Source: Flemingiibacterium sp964430755
Lineage (GTDB): Bacteria > Bacillota > Clostridia > Oscillospirales > CAG-272
Assembly (NCBI GenBank): GCA_964430755.1
Contig: CAYSFT010000011.1
Span: forward strand, 1 to 56,222
Length of the DNA: 56,222 bases
Direction of reading: 5' to 3'
Shown here: positions 15,187 through 22,911 of the stretch, in pieces
How the letters are laid out: each line of letters opens with the position of its first letter
How positions within the stretch are numbered: position 1 is the stretch's first letter
Program-made: the position numbers and the translations under genes
Notes under the pieces: model-generated
What the model was told of the DNA's origin: nothing
The model's database searches: none
The model's input: the letters and a program-made list of their open reading frames with translations, nothing else

Positions 15187-16248
15187 ATGCTTAGAATAGG
15201 AATAATCGGCGCGGGTACGATCTCCGTTCCTCACCTTGAAGGGTACCGTGACAATCCATACTGTGAGGTTGTTGCAATTGCGGATCTCAATACAAAGCTC
15301 GCACAGGAAAGAGCCGATGCTTTCGGTGTGCCCACAGTCGTTTCGGATTATCATGATATATTAAACGACAAAACAATTGATGCTGTCAGTATACTTCTTC
15401 CGACCTTTCTCCACAAGAAAGTCACGATCGAGGCCCTGAAGCAGGGCAAACACGTTCTCTGCGAAAAACCGCCGGCGATGAATGCGGATGAGGTTAGAGA
15501 GTGTGTTCAGATCGCAAAGGAAGTCGGGAAAGTGCTAATGTACGGATTTGTCTGCCGATTCAGAGGTCAGGCTCAATACCTTAAAAACTATATAAAGACC
15601 GGTAAAATGGGCGAAATCATTTTTGCGGAGGTTGAGCGCACCAGCAGATACAGTTACCTCGGCGGATGGTTCATGGACAAAACCAAGGCACGCGGCGGCG
15701 TTTTTTTCGACTGTGCTATACATGAGATCGATCTTGCACTTTACATGATGGGCTATCCAAAAATCAAGAGTGTTACAGGAAGTACAAGCTACATAAACAA
15801 GGATTTTACCGATAAACTGAATGGACATGATATACGGCAGTATTCATTGGATGCAAAAAAATATGACAATACTGTCGAAACCTCGGCAAGCGGATATATC
15901 ACTTTTGAAAACGGTTCATATCTCTATGTTAAGGCTGGACGCGTGGTACTTATGCCGGAAAACGACTGTGTTGTTCAGATTTGCGGAGAAAAGGCAGGTG
16001 CGGCACTGCGCGGCAACGGTGACAGAAAGCTTGAAATTATTGAGCTTGACTCCGACAATTATCTGCGCGATGTGAAGCCAAGCGTGGACGTGATGAAGCC
16101 TTACAATGAGGAAATCAACCACTTTGTCGATTGCTTCATGAACGGTACAGAATGTATCTGCAAAAACGAAGATGTGATATCTCTCATGGAGATCATGGAT
16201 GCGGTTTACAAATCCGCCGAGCTTGGCAAGACAGTTTATTTTGAATGA
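15187..16248 (+). CDS. Gfo/Idh/MocA-family NAD(P)-dependent oxidoreductase
   Basis: A 353-residue sugar-type dehydrogenase. The N-terminal Rossmann fold begins IGIIGAGTISVPHLEGY. The family EKP motif is present as LCEKPPAMNADE. The catalytic region FFDCAIHEIDLALYMMG contains the His/Asp pair. The rest is the two-layer substrate domain. Members oxidise inositols, sugars or sugar derivatives; no neighbouring transporter or kinase narrows the substrate. The start is taken at MLRIGIIG because GGAGG stands nine bases upstream. An in-frame ATG seven codons earlier precedes that site and is unlikely. It stands alone, ending at a strong terminator. Confidence 0.88.
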   Translation: MLRIGIIGAGTISVPHLEGYRDNPYCEVVAIADLNTKLAQERADAFGVPTVVSDYHDILNDKTIDAVSILLPTFLHKKVTIEALKQGKHVLCEKPPAMNADEVRECVQIAKEVGKVLMYGFVCRFRGQAQYLKNYIKTGKMGEIIFAEVERTSRYSYLGGWFMDKTKARGGVFFDCAIHEIDLALYMMGYPKIKSVTGSTSYINKDFTDKLNGHDIRQYSLDAKKYDNTVETSASGYITFENGSYLYVKAGRVVLMPENDCVVQICGEKAGAALRGNGDRKLEIIELDSDNYLRDVKPSVDVMKPYNEEINHFVDCFMNGTECICKNEDVISLMEIMDAVYKSAELGKTVYFE

Positions 16249-16258
16249 AATATAATGT

Positions 16259-16290
16259 GAACTCTCACTTTGACGGTGAGGGTTCTTTTT
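16259..16290 (+). terminator. Terminator after the MocA-type oxidoreductase gene
   Basis: A 10-bp stem (GAACTCTCAC with GTGAGGGTTC, one wobble pair) is followed by TTTTT. Confidence 0.85.
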
Positions 16291-16319
16291 CACCCTACTG
16301 CCGCATACGCGGCTCTAAT

Positions 16320-16697
16320 CAAAGCCTTCTCCTGTGGGAGAAGGTGGCAGCCGAAGGCTGACGGATGAGGAGTAGAATATGAAGTATTCGTCGTTTACAT
16401 AGATAAACCAAAGAAATACACCTCATCCGTAAGGTTGCAAGGCAATCTTTTACACCTCTCTCCCACCGGAGAAGGCAAGCCCTCATCCGTCACGCCGCCG
16501 GCGTAAAGCTGCGGAGCAATCTTTTCCACCTCTCCCCCAAGGGAAGGCTTTGGGTAACTCTGATCAATAAAACAAAATATAGTGGGGTCTCCAAAAAATT
16601 CTGATTTATCTTTTTTATTCGCGCAAATCAACTTTAAAGGCTTCCCCTGGGGGATAGCTGTAAAAGATTGCTTCGCAAATTTGACGGATGAGGGCTT
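16320..16697. repeat. Cluster of four family C repeats
   Basis: Half-elements lie at 16320-16370, 16418-16478, 16479-16556 and 16633-16697. Each has a ccttctcc/ggagaagg or ccttccc/gggaagg hairpin and ends in a catccgt/acggatgag block. Orientation alternates, so adjacent copies can pair with each other. No gene is visible in the 767-base gap that they occupy together with the family B copy. Confidence 0.8.
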
Positions 16698-16750
16698 TTG
16701 TGCAGCAAACGCCAAAGATATGGCGGCAGAAACAGTTAGACTTGAACGGT

Positions 16751-16945
16751 GCTTGGGATACCGAACGAAGGCGGAGGAGCCGGAGTGAGGCGGGCCCCGA
16801 CTACCGAGAGCGTTTTCGGAGGGTTTATGCGAAAACTCTGTGAAGCGATAGCGTCATTAAAGTTTTTTGCCAGTATGCTTTTAGCATATCGCTTCGCGAA
16901 TGCCTCAAAAAAGCCGCGTACTCCTTTTCAAAAAAGCCGCGTATC
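16751..16945 (+). repeat. Family B intergenic repeat, forward copy
   Basis: It closely matches 37521-37712 in the same orientation and 24252-24425 and 56092-56222 in the reverse orientation. Landmarks are ccgactaccgagagcg, gcgaaaactctgtgaagcga, ttgccagtatgcttttagca and cctcaaaaaagccgcgta. A small open frame crosses this copy but is not kept in the reverse copies. Confidence 0.75.
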
Positions 16946-16970
16946 TCCTATATGCTAACGCTCACCACAC

Positions 16971-17008
16971 AAAAAGCAACCGCCTCACCAACTAAACGGT
17001 GAAGCGGT
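16971..17008 (-). terminator. rny terminator
   Basis: On the minus strand ACCGCTTCACC pairs with GGTGAGGCGGT (11 bp, one wobble) and is followed by a T-run. Confidence 0.85.
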
Positions 17009-17015
17009 ATTATAA

Positions 17016-18560
17016 TTATTTAGCGTAGTCAATAGCGCGGCTTTCACGGATCATGTGAACCTTGATCTGACCGGGGTACTGCAGTTCGCTTTCGATCTTC
17101 TGAACGATTTCGCGTGCAATAACCACCATCTGTTCGTCGTTGACCTCCTCGGGCTTGACAGCGATACGAATTTCGCGTCCTGCCTGGATTGCGTACGACT
17201 TGTCCACACCGGGGAAGCTGTAAGTAATTTCTTCAAGCTTCTGGAGACGCTTGATATAGTTTTCGAGATCCTCGCGTCTTGCGCCGGGACGTGCCGCCGA
17301 GATGGCATCTGCCGCCTGAACGATGATCGCAGTGATGGTCTGCGGTTCAACGTCATTGTGATGCGCTTCGATTGCGTGGATAACGTCCTTGTTTTCCTTG
17401 AACTTCTTGGCTATATCAACACCGAGCTGTACGTGTGAGCCCTCGATTTCCTGGGTGAGAGCCTTACCGATATCGTGAAGCAGACCTGCACGCTTTGCAA
17501 GAGTGCTGTCAACTCCGAGCTCGTCTGCGATCATACCGGAAAGGGTTGCAACCTCAATCGAATGATCGAGTACATTCTGACCGTAACTTGTACGGAAGCG
17601 AAGACGTCCGAGCAGCTTGATAAGCTCGAGACTGAGACCGTGAATACCTGTATCGTAAGTAGCACGCTCACCTGCCTGCTTGATCATTGCGTCAACGTCA
17701 CGCTTTGCTTTTTCAACCATCTCCTCGATACGTGCGGGATGGATACGTCCGTCTGCGATAAGCTTTTCGAGAGCGATTCTCGCAACCTCACGGCGTACCG
17801 GATCGAAGCTCGAAAGTGTGATTGCTTCGGGAGTGTCGTCGATGATAAGGTCAACGCCGGTCATCGCTTCGATTGCGTGAATGTTACGTCCCTCGCGACC
17901 GATGATGCGTCCCTTCATTTCGTCGTTAGGCAGTGCAACAACGGAAACGGTGGTCTCCGTAACAGTTTCGGATGCACAGCGCTGAATTGCGAGAGAGAGA
18001 ATATTCTTCGCCTTCTGGTCTGCCTCCTCCTTGAACTGTGCCTCGTATTCGATGAGCTTCTGCGCGGTTTCGTGCTTCACCTCGTCGTCGATCTTTGCAA
18101 CGATCTGTGCCTTTGCTTCCTCTGCGGTAAGTCCGGCAACCTTTTCAAGAGTTGCGAGCTGTTTATTCTTGATTTCCTCAATCTCAGCGCGGACATCGTC
18201 TGCTTCTTTAAGCTTTTTGTTAAGCTGTTCTTCTTTTTCTTCGAGAGTTTCGAGCTTGTGCTCAACCTGCTCTTCTTTCTTTGCAACACGGCTTTCCATC
18301 TTGGAAAGTTCACTTCTGCGCTCTTTGATTTCGCGTTCCGCGTCGTTTCTCTGACGCAGGATTTCTTCCTTGGCTTCAATCAGCGCTTCTTTTTTCTTGT
18401 TTTCGGCGGTACGTTCACCGTCCTCTATAATCTTACGTGCCTGTTCCTCTGCGGAGCCGATTTCAGCTTCGCCGACCTTTTTTCTGTATATTATACCGAA
18501 AAACACCCCCAGTGGCAATGCCACTATCGCGGTGATAATAACACTAAGTATTATTTCCAA
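17016..18560 (-). CDS. rny: Ribonuclease Y
   Basis: A 514-residue membrane-anchored endoribonuclease that initiates mRNA decay in Firmicutes. An N-terminal hydrophobic helix (about 3-25) is followed by a long charged coiled coil (about 40-195), a KH RNA-binding domain with GRIIGREGRNIHAIEAMTG, and an HD domain with DHSIEVATL and GLLHDIGKALTQEIEG. The most likely start is TTG at 18560 (reading MEIILSVIIT), because AAGGAGG lies the right distance upstream; a GTG four codons earlier overlaps that ribosome site. Many Firmicutes place ymdB next to rny; here ymdB is far away at 54 kb. Confidence 0.92.
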   Translation of the reverse strand: MEIILSVIITAIVALPLGVFFGIIYRKKVGEAEIGSAEEQARKIIEDGERTAENKKKEALIEAKEEILRQRNDAEREIKERRSELSKMESRVAKKEEQVEHKLETLEEKEEQLNKKLKEADDVRAEIEEIKNKQLATLEKVAGLTAEEAKAQIVAKIDDEVKHETAQKLIEYEAQFKEEADQKAKNILSLAIQRCASETVTETTVSVVALPNDEMKGRIIGREGRNIHAIEAMTGVDLIIDDTPEAITLSSFDPVRREVARIALEKLIADGRIHPARIEEMVEKAKRDVDAMIKQAGERATYDTGIHGLSLELIKLLGRLRFRTSYGQNVLDHSIEVATLSGMIADELGVDSTLAKRAGLLHDIGKALTQEIEGSHVQLGVDIAKKFKENKDVIHAIEAHHNDVEPQTITAIIVQAADAISAARPGARREDLENYIKRLQKLEEITYSFPGVDKSYAIQAGREIRIAVKPEEVNDEQMVVIAREIVQKIESELQYPGQIKVHMIRESRAIDYAK

Positions 18561-18698
18561 TTTGCAGAACACCTCCTTAATTTGATTTTTGTTCTTTATT
18601 TAATGCTTTTTATGAATGCAATTATTTCAACACCGTGTCCGTGCCATCCATCACAAGGCACACCTACGGCAGTATATATATTAATTACACATACTTAT

Positions 18699-18727
18699 AT
18701 TTTATACAAAAAACAAGCTTCTGTCAA
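18699..18727 (-). promoter_or_regulatory. rny promoter
   Basis: TTGACA and TAAAAT on the minus strand are separated by 17 bases, about 130 bases before the start, leaving a moderate 5' leader. Confidence 0.75.
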
Positions 18728-18833
18728 GGGGAAAAGCGTAAAAATAATTAATTTTATTAAAAAAATGACACATGAGAGCGAGAATTTACAGAATCGCAAC
18801 AGTTTCGGGGAATGTTCACAAAGTGTAAATATC

Positions 18834-18862
18834 TTGACTTTTCGGGAAAGCTGTGTTATAAT
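18834..18862 (+). promoter_or_regulatory. rnpB promoter
   Basis: TTGACT and TATAAT are separated by 17 bases, placing the start of transcription at the 5' end of the RNase P RNA. Confidence 0.8.
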
Positions 18863-18869
18863 AAAGTCT

Positions 18870-19239
18870 GCGACCGGATCGGACGATCGCGCGGTATGTT
18901 GCCGAAAGGTATTACCGTGAGGAAAGTCCGGGCTTCAAAGGGCAGGATAACGGATAACGTCCGCCGAGGGTGACCTCCGGGAAAGTGCAACAGAAATAAA
19001 CCGCCGTCCGTTTGGGCGGTAAGGATGGAAACGCGAGGTAAGAGCTCACGAGTTCCTATGGTAACATAGGTCCGCTGTAAACCCTATCCGAAGCAACACC
19101 GTATGTGAGAACCGTGCTTGCACGGCTGTCTGCCCGGCAGATCTCACGGGTGGCACGCGATATTTCGCGGAGCGTGGTGGAGACATCACGCAAAGATAGA
19201 TGATCGTCACGACAGAACCCGGCTTACAGATCAGGTCGC
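18870..19239 (+). ncRNA. rnpB: RNase P RNA, catalytic subunit
   Basis: About 370 bases. The universally conserved GAGGAAAGTCCGGGCT segment of helix P4 is present near the 5' end and its partner ACAGAACCCGGCTTACAG near the 3' end. The 5' GCGACC pairs with GGTCGC at the 3' end to close helix P1. GGTAAGAGCTCACGAG and the AAAGATAGATGATCGTC segment are also typical of bacterial RNase P RNA, with an overall layout nearer the ancestral A type. The RNA matures tRNA 5' ends. A strong promoter precedes it and a terminator follows. Confidence 0.95.
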
Positions 19240-19250
19240 ATTTTTTGTAA

Positions 19251-19287
19251 ATAAAAACGCCTTACCATATCGGTAGGGCGTATTTTG
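19251..19287. terminator. Bidirectional terminator between rnpB and the RHH gene
   Basis: A 10-bp stem (ACGCCTTACC with GGTAGGGCGT, one wobble) has an ATATC loop and T-rich tails on both strands. It ends rnpB on the plus strand and the small RHH gene on the minus strand. Confidence 0.85.
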
Positions 19288-19294
19288 TTGCAAA

Positions 19295-19468
19295 TTAATT
19301 TTTATCTTCAATATTTTCGAGCGCAACTCTCACCGCTTCTACAACGAAGGCAGTAAATGTGCAGTTTTTACCTTCGATTGCTTTTTCAACTTCATCTATC
19401 AAATCATTGGGAAACCTTATGCATTTATTGGTTGTTGGTGGTATTGACGGTATTTTGAACTTTTTCAT
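19295..19468 (-). CDS. Small ribbon-helix-helix (CopG/Arc-like) DNA-binding protein
   Basis: A 57-residue protein. The segment TNKCIRFPNDLIDEVEKAI looks like the DNA-contacting strand and first helix of a ribbon-helix-helix repressor. FTAFVVEAVRVALENI forms the second helix. A GGAGGTGATTAT site directly before the ATG fixes the start. It is divergent from a lipoprotein gene, and the shared spacer contains an inverted repeat GCAATACAA...TTGTATTGC that could be its operator. It may be an autoregulator or a lone antitoxin-like protein; no toxin gene is adjacent. Confidence 0.7.
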   Translation of the reverse strand: MKKFKIPSIPPTTNKCIRFPNDLIDEVEKAIEGKNCTFTAFVVEAVRVALENIEDKN

Positions 19469-19480
19469 ATAATCACCTCC

Positions 19481-19536
19481 GCAATACAATTATATATATA
19501 AATACTATTATTGTATGCATAACATTTGTATTGCAT
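19481..19536. promoter_or_regulatory. Candidate RHH operator repeats
   Basis: GCAATACAA near 19481 and its exact complement TTGTATTGC near 19527-19535 flank a third, related TTGTATGC. The last copy overlaps the -35 box of the lipoprotein promoter, and the first lies just before the RHH ribosome site. Positions are within a base or two. Confidence 0.45.
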
Positions 19537-19560
19537 TTTGAGAGATAATATGGTATAATA
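19531..19560 (+). promoter_or_regulatory. Promoter of the AT-rich lipoprotein gene
   Basis: TTGCAT and TATAAT are separated by 17 bases, about 40 bases before the ATG. The position may be off by one base. Confidence 0.7.
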
Positions 19561-19602
19561 TCCTTGCAGTAGTAAACAAAAAAAACAAGGAGATACCAAT
19601 TT

Positions 19603-20079
19603 ATGAAAAATGTAAGATTCAATAAGAAAAAATTCAATTATTTAGTGATGGCTTTGATTGTGCTGATTTCGGCTGTATTTATTACCGGATGCAGTAAAGC
19701 TGATATTTCTTCTGCTAAATTATTGGGATATGATAACATCACATTTAATGAAGCAATGGATAAAATGGTGAAAGATATGATGAATGATGAAGTCTCAAGT
19801 CTTTCTAAGGAATGGAAAAACGGTTGGGCCGGAGAATATGCGCCGGATGAAACGGTTTTGAATTCAAACGAAAAAGCCATGACTTACGTATTATCAATAA
19901 AATTAGATTATGAAGGTAAAACAGAAACAAATCGTATGATTTTTTATTTCATACATGACCTGACTGACAACACATTATCTGTTCAAGGCGGACTCTTGAG
20001 CGAGGATGGAGATGAATATCCTATGTCATTAAGTGAAGCTCGCGAAGGACTTGAAGAAATGTTTGATGAGTATAATTAA
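19603..20079 (+). CDS. AT-rich secreted lipoprotein of unknown function
   Basis: A 158-residue protein that I do not recognise. A basic N-terminus (KKKFN) and hydrophobic stretch lead to the lipobox VFITGC, with Cys at about residue 30, so it should be lipid-anchored outside the cell. The mature part has an acidic, mixed alpha/beta composition and no cysteines or known motif. Codon use and base composition are visibly more AT-rich than the neighbouring housekeeping genes, which may point to recent acquisition. AAGGAG stands just before the ATG. It is divergent from the ribbon-helix-helix gene. Confidence 0.75.
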   Translation: MKNVRFNKKKFNYLVMALIVLISAVFITGCSKADISSAKLLGYDNITFNEAMDKMVKDMMNDEVSSLSKEWKNGWAGEYAPDETVLNSNEKAMTYVLSIKLDYEGKTETNRMIFYFIHDLTDNTLSVQGGLLSEDGDEYPMSLSEAREGLEEMFDEYN

Positions 20080-20176
20080 ATCATTAAATTTGTAACAGAA
20101 ATTTTACTACTGCACAATTAGTGTTTTATACTATGGTGTGGATTACCGCAAAAGCAAGTTCGCGGTTCAGACTAAC

Positions 20177-20232
20177 ATTAGCCTTCTCCAGTGGGAGAAG
20201 GTGTCGAGCCAACGGCGAGACGGATGAGGTGT
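20177..20232. repeat. Family C repeat, single copy
   Basis: It shows the ccttctcc/ggagaagg hairpin, then a gtcgagccaacggcgagac middle and the acggatgagg end. It is followed directly by a family A copy. Confidence 0.75.
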
Positions 20233-20265
20233 ACTCGAAGCGCGGCGCTTCGATTTTCGCGTAAC

Positions 20266-20495
20266 TCGAGGAGGATGGGACACCAGCTGGCGCAGGTTTC
20301 TCACCCTCCTCGGACTCCTCCCGTCTTCCTTGCCTGCGCTCGACTCGCGCTCAACTCCGCCTGACGGCTCCGGATTCGCTTTGTCAGCCGTGACCGCTTG
20401 TCCGCCGCCAACTTCGTCGGCGGCTCAATGACTTCGTTGCTTCTTTTGCAGCAGAAACACCGCTTCGCGGCTGAAGTTAGTTGAGGCGGCAAAAA
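20266..20495 (+). repeat. Family A copy followed by family E fragment
   Basis: Family A runs from gatgggacaccagctg to the cttcttttgcagcag tail near 20462. The family E motif (gcttcgcggctgaagttagt) follows at about 20456-20495 and recurs at 28362-28400 and 43669-43711. No gene is visible between the lipoprotein and thiI. Confidence 0.7.
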
Positions 20496-20515
20496 AGGGA
20501 GCGTTTTGCTCCCTT
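20490..20515. terminator. thiI terminator
   Basis: AGGGAGC and GCTCCCT form a perfect 7-bp stem followed on the minus strand by a T-run, just after the thiI stop codon. Confidence 0.85.
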
Positions 20516-20517
20516 GA

Positions 20518-21696
20518 TTATTCATCAATACGTATATGATAGGTGTTGAGCGTTTCAAACGCCTCATCGCAGAGCGCGTTAAAATCAAGCTTCGCTTCCT
20601 CGGCGAGGACATTTTCAAGCTCGGGGCGCGTTTTCGGATGGCGCGGCGTGAATACCGTACAGCAGTCCTCATACGGCAGTATCGACGTTTCAAATGTGTC
20701 GATCTTTCTCGCGATCGTGATGATCTCCTCTTTGTCAAGTCCGATACAGGGACGGTAAACGGGTATGTTTACGACGTTGTCGGTCACTTCTATCGCTTTC
20801 ATCGTCTGCGATGCAACTTGCGCGAGGCTTTCGCCCGTGATAAGTGCGTGACAGTGGTTGCGTCTTGCAACACGCTCGGCAAGTGTCATCATGTAACGAC
20901 GGAGCAAAAGCGTGAAATAATCCTCGTTGCAGGCACGGCGAAGCTCCTCCTGAATGTGTGTCAGCGAGATAACGTGTACCTTTATGTGGGTTGTGTATTC
21001 ACAGAGCAACCGTGCAAGCTCAAGCACCTTTTCCTTGGCACGCTCCGAGGTATATGGGAAGCTCTCAAAATGAAGTGCTTCGAGCGTTACGCCGCGTTTT
21101 GCGATCATGTAACCGGCAACGGGACTGTCGATACCGCCCGAGAGCAGCAAAAGTCCCTTTCCGCTTGAACCGAGCGGCATTCCGCCTGCGCCCTTAACGC
21201 CGCCTGCGTGGATATATGCGCCGCGTTCACGTATCTCAACGCGCACCGTAACCTCAGGCTCGTGCACGTCAACGCGAAGATACGGACACGCTTCAAGCAC
21301 CGCGCCTCCAACCTCACGCATAAGCTCGGGAGATTTCATCGGGAATGTTTTATCGGCACGTCTTGCGTCCGCTTTAAAGGTCTTGACGCCGCGAAGAAAC
21401 TGCGGAAGATATTCCCTTGCTGCCGCTTTGATCGCCTCGAGATCCTTTTCAACCATAACGGCACGGTCAATCGAAACGAGACCGAACACCTTTTTTGCGT
21501 ATTCGAGCGCAAGCTCGATGTCACACATATCGTCCTTCGGCTCGATGTATATTGTGCTCTGCGCATAGGAAATATCAAAATCACCTGCGCGGCTTATTCT
21601 TGTGCGAAGCTCCTTGATAAGCAGATTTTCAAAATATGAACGGTTCGCGCCCTTTAAAATAAGCTCGCCGTATTTACAGAGAAGTACTTCTTTCAT
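20518..21696 (-). CDS. thiI: tRNA 4-thiouridine synthase / thiamine sulfur carrier enzyme ThiI
   Basis: A 392-residue ThiI without the C-terminal rhodanese domain, the usual Firmicute form. It has an N-terminal ferredoxin-like and THUMP region (to about 165), then the PP-loop ATP pyrophosphatase motif LLLSGGIDSPVAGYMI, and the ITGESLAQVASQT segment. It thiolates uridine 8 of tRNA using sulfur from a cysteine desulfurase. In many Firmicutes the desulfurase gene is adjacent; here a candidate lies 7 kb away at 29044. The gene starts six bases after cca, with an AAAGGAT site. Confidence 0.93.
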   Translation of the reverse strand: MKEVLLCKYGELILKGANRSYFENLLIKELRTRISRAGDFDISYAQSTIYIEPKDDMCDIELALEYAKKVFGLVSIDRAVMVEKDLEAIKAAAREYLPQFLRGVKTFKADARRADKTFPMKSPELMREVGGAVLEACPYLRVDVHEPEVTVRVEIRERGAYIHAGGVKGAGGMPLGSSGKGLLLLSGGIDSPVAGYMIAKRGVTLEALHFESFPYTSERAKEKVLELARLLCEYTTHIKVHVISLTHIQEELRRACNEDYFTLLLRRYMMTLAERVARRNHCHALITGESLAQVASQTMKAIEVTDNVVNIPVYRPCIGLDKEEIITIARKIDTFETSILPYEDCCTVFTPRHPKTRPELENVLAEEAKLDFNALCDEAFETLNTYHIRIDE

Positions 21697-21702
21697 CGTT
21701 GT

Positions 21703-22911
21703 TTATCCTTTTTGGTTTATTATGCGTACCGCTTCAAGAAGAAGCGGCGTTTGTTCGTTTTTGAGAGTGCCGTCAATAACCTTTTCAAGCAGCTCGTTCA
21801 GTATCATGCCGACCTCGCGTCCCTTTGCGCCGAGCGATAACAGCTCATCGCCGCCGATTTTTAACTGTGCAAGAGAGATACAGTAATCCCTCTCGATTAT
21901 ATTGGAAAGCGTGTCGAGCAACTCAGGATTCGCTTCATCGCGCGAGATTGCGAGTCTTATCACGTCCTCTGCCGCACCGTAACCGATGTCACGGCAAAGC
22001 CGCTTCACGTCAGCTTCGGTTGAAATGATACCGTGCAGATGCGTGACGATCGCTGTGCAGAGTGATACAGTCGCGCTGTCAAAGCGGAGTGAACGGAGAA
22101 TTTCACGCACCGATGACGGCTCACAGTCAGCCAAAATCGCCGCAAGTCCGAGCGGTGCAGATTCGGGAGAAATCCGCTCGAGTGAAGTGCAGATTTTATC
22201 AAGTCCCGAAAAATTGACACCGGGCAAAATTACGTTTATTATCGGCAAAAAGTCACGAATAACATGCGGTGCACCGTTACCGCAGACAAGTCGTGACAGC
22301 TCCGATGCAATACGCTCATGTGACACGTGGGAGAGCAAATCCGAGAGTAGGATTGCCGCTTTTGCGGTAACGTCTTCGATTATAAAATCAAGCGTCGCCG
22401 AAAAACGAAGCGCACGAAGAATCCGCAGTGCATCCTCTCGAAAACGTGTGTGCGGATCGCCGACACAGCGGATAATTCCATTTTCGAGGTCAGCAATTCC
22501 GCCATAAAGATCGACAAGTCCGCGCTCCGGTGAATACGCCATTGCGTTAACGGTGAAATCGCGTCTTGCAAGATCGGCAGAAAGCTTGTCCGTAAACTCA
22601 ACGCTGTCGGGATGGCGGCTGTCTGTGTACTCGCCGTCGATGCGGTAAGTGGTAACCTCGATCGCAACACCGCCGTGTACGACCGTGACAGTTCCGTGAG
22701 TAATGCCCGTCGGTATCGCCTTGAATGAGTCGAGTGACGAGAAAAGCTCAAGCGTTTCTTCAGGACGTGCAGATGTCGTTACATCCCAGTCGTTCGGTTC
22801 TTTTTTTAGAAGTGTATCGCGTACACATCCGCCGACAGTATAGGCTTCAAAGCCGCGCTCTTCAAGTGCTGCAATAACCTTTTCGGCAGTCGCACAAATC
22901 GCGAATCCCAT
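21703..22911 (-). CDS. cca: CCA tRNA nucleotidyltransferase
   Basis: A 402-residue class II CCA-adding enzyme, which builds or repairs the 3' CCA of tRNAs. The nucleotidyltransferase head shows YTVGGCVRDTLL, NDWDVTTSA and LARRDFTVNAMAYS. DPHTRFREDALRILRALRFSA is the ERhxxExxx-like neck. The C-terminal body is helical. Its ATG shares one base with the stop codon of the upstream dehydratase-like gene (TGATG), so it is probably translated by coupling. thiI follows after six bases, giving a small tRNA-maturation cluster. Confidence 0.93.
   Translation of the reverse strand: MGFAICATAEKVIAALEERGFEAYTVGGCVRDTLLKKEPNDWDVTTSARPEETLELFSSLDSFKAIPTGITHGTVTVVHGGVAIEVTTYRIDGEYTDSRHPDSVEFTDKLSADLARRDFTVNAMAYSPERGLVDLYGGIADLENGIIRCVGDPHTRFREDALRILRALRFSATLDFIIEDVTAKAAILLSDLLSHVSHERIASELSRLVCGNGAPHVIRDFLPIINVILPGVNFSGLDKICTSLERISPESAPLGLAAILADCEPSSVREILRSLRFDSATVSLCTAIVTHLHGIISTEADVKRLCRDIGYGAAEDVIRLAISRDEANPELLDTLSNIIERDYCISLAQLKIGGDELLSLGAKGREVGMILNELLEKVIDGTLKNEQTPLLLEAVRIINQKG

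Noticed and set aside
16749..16958. Small conserved protein in family B repeats (PTTESV...KLCEAIASLKFFASM frame)
   Set aside because: The frame is open in the two forward copies only, is broken in both reverse copies, lacks a ribosome site, and both strands of the repeat show similar open frames. It is treated as non-coding repeat.
17475..18920. Long Cys-rich open frame antisense to rny (about 480 codons)
   Set aside because: It exactly shadows rny, has no ribosome site, and arises from codon bias on the other strand.
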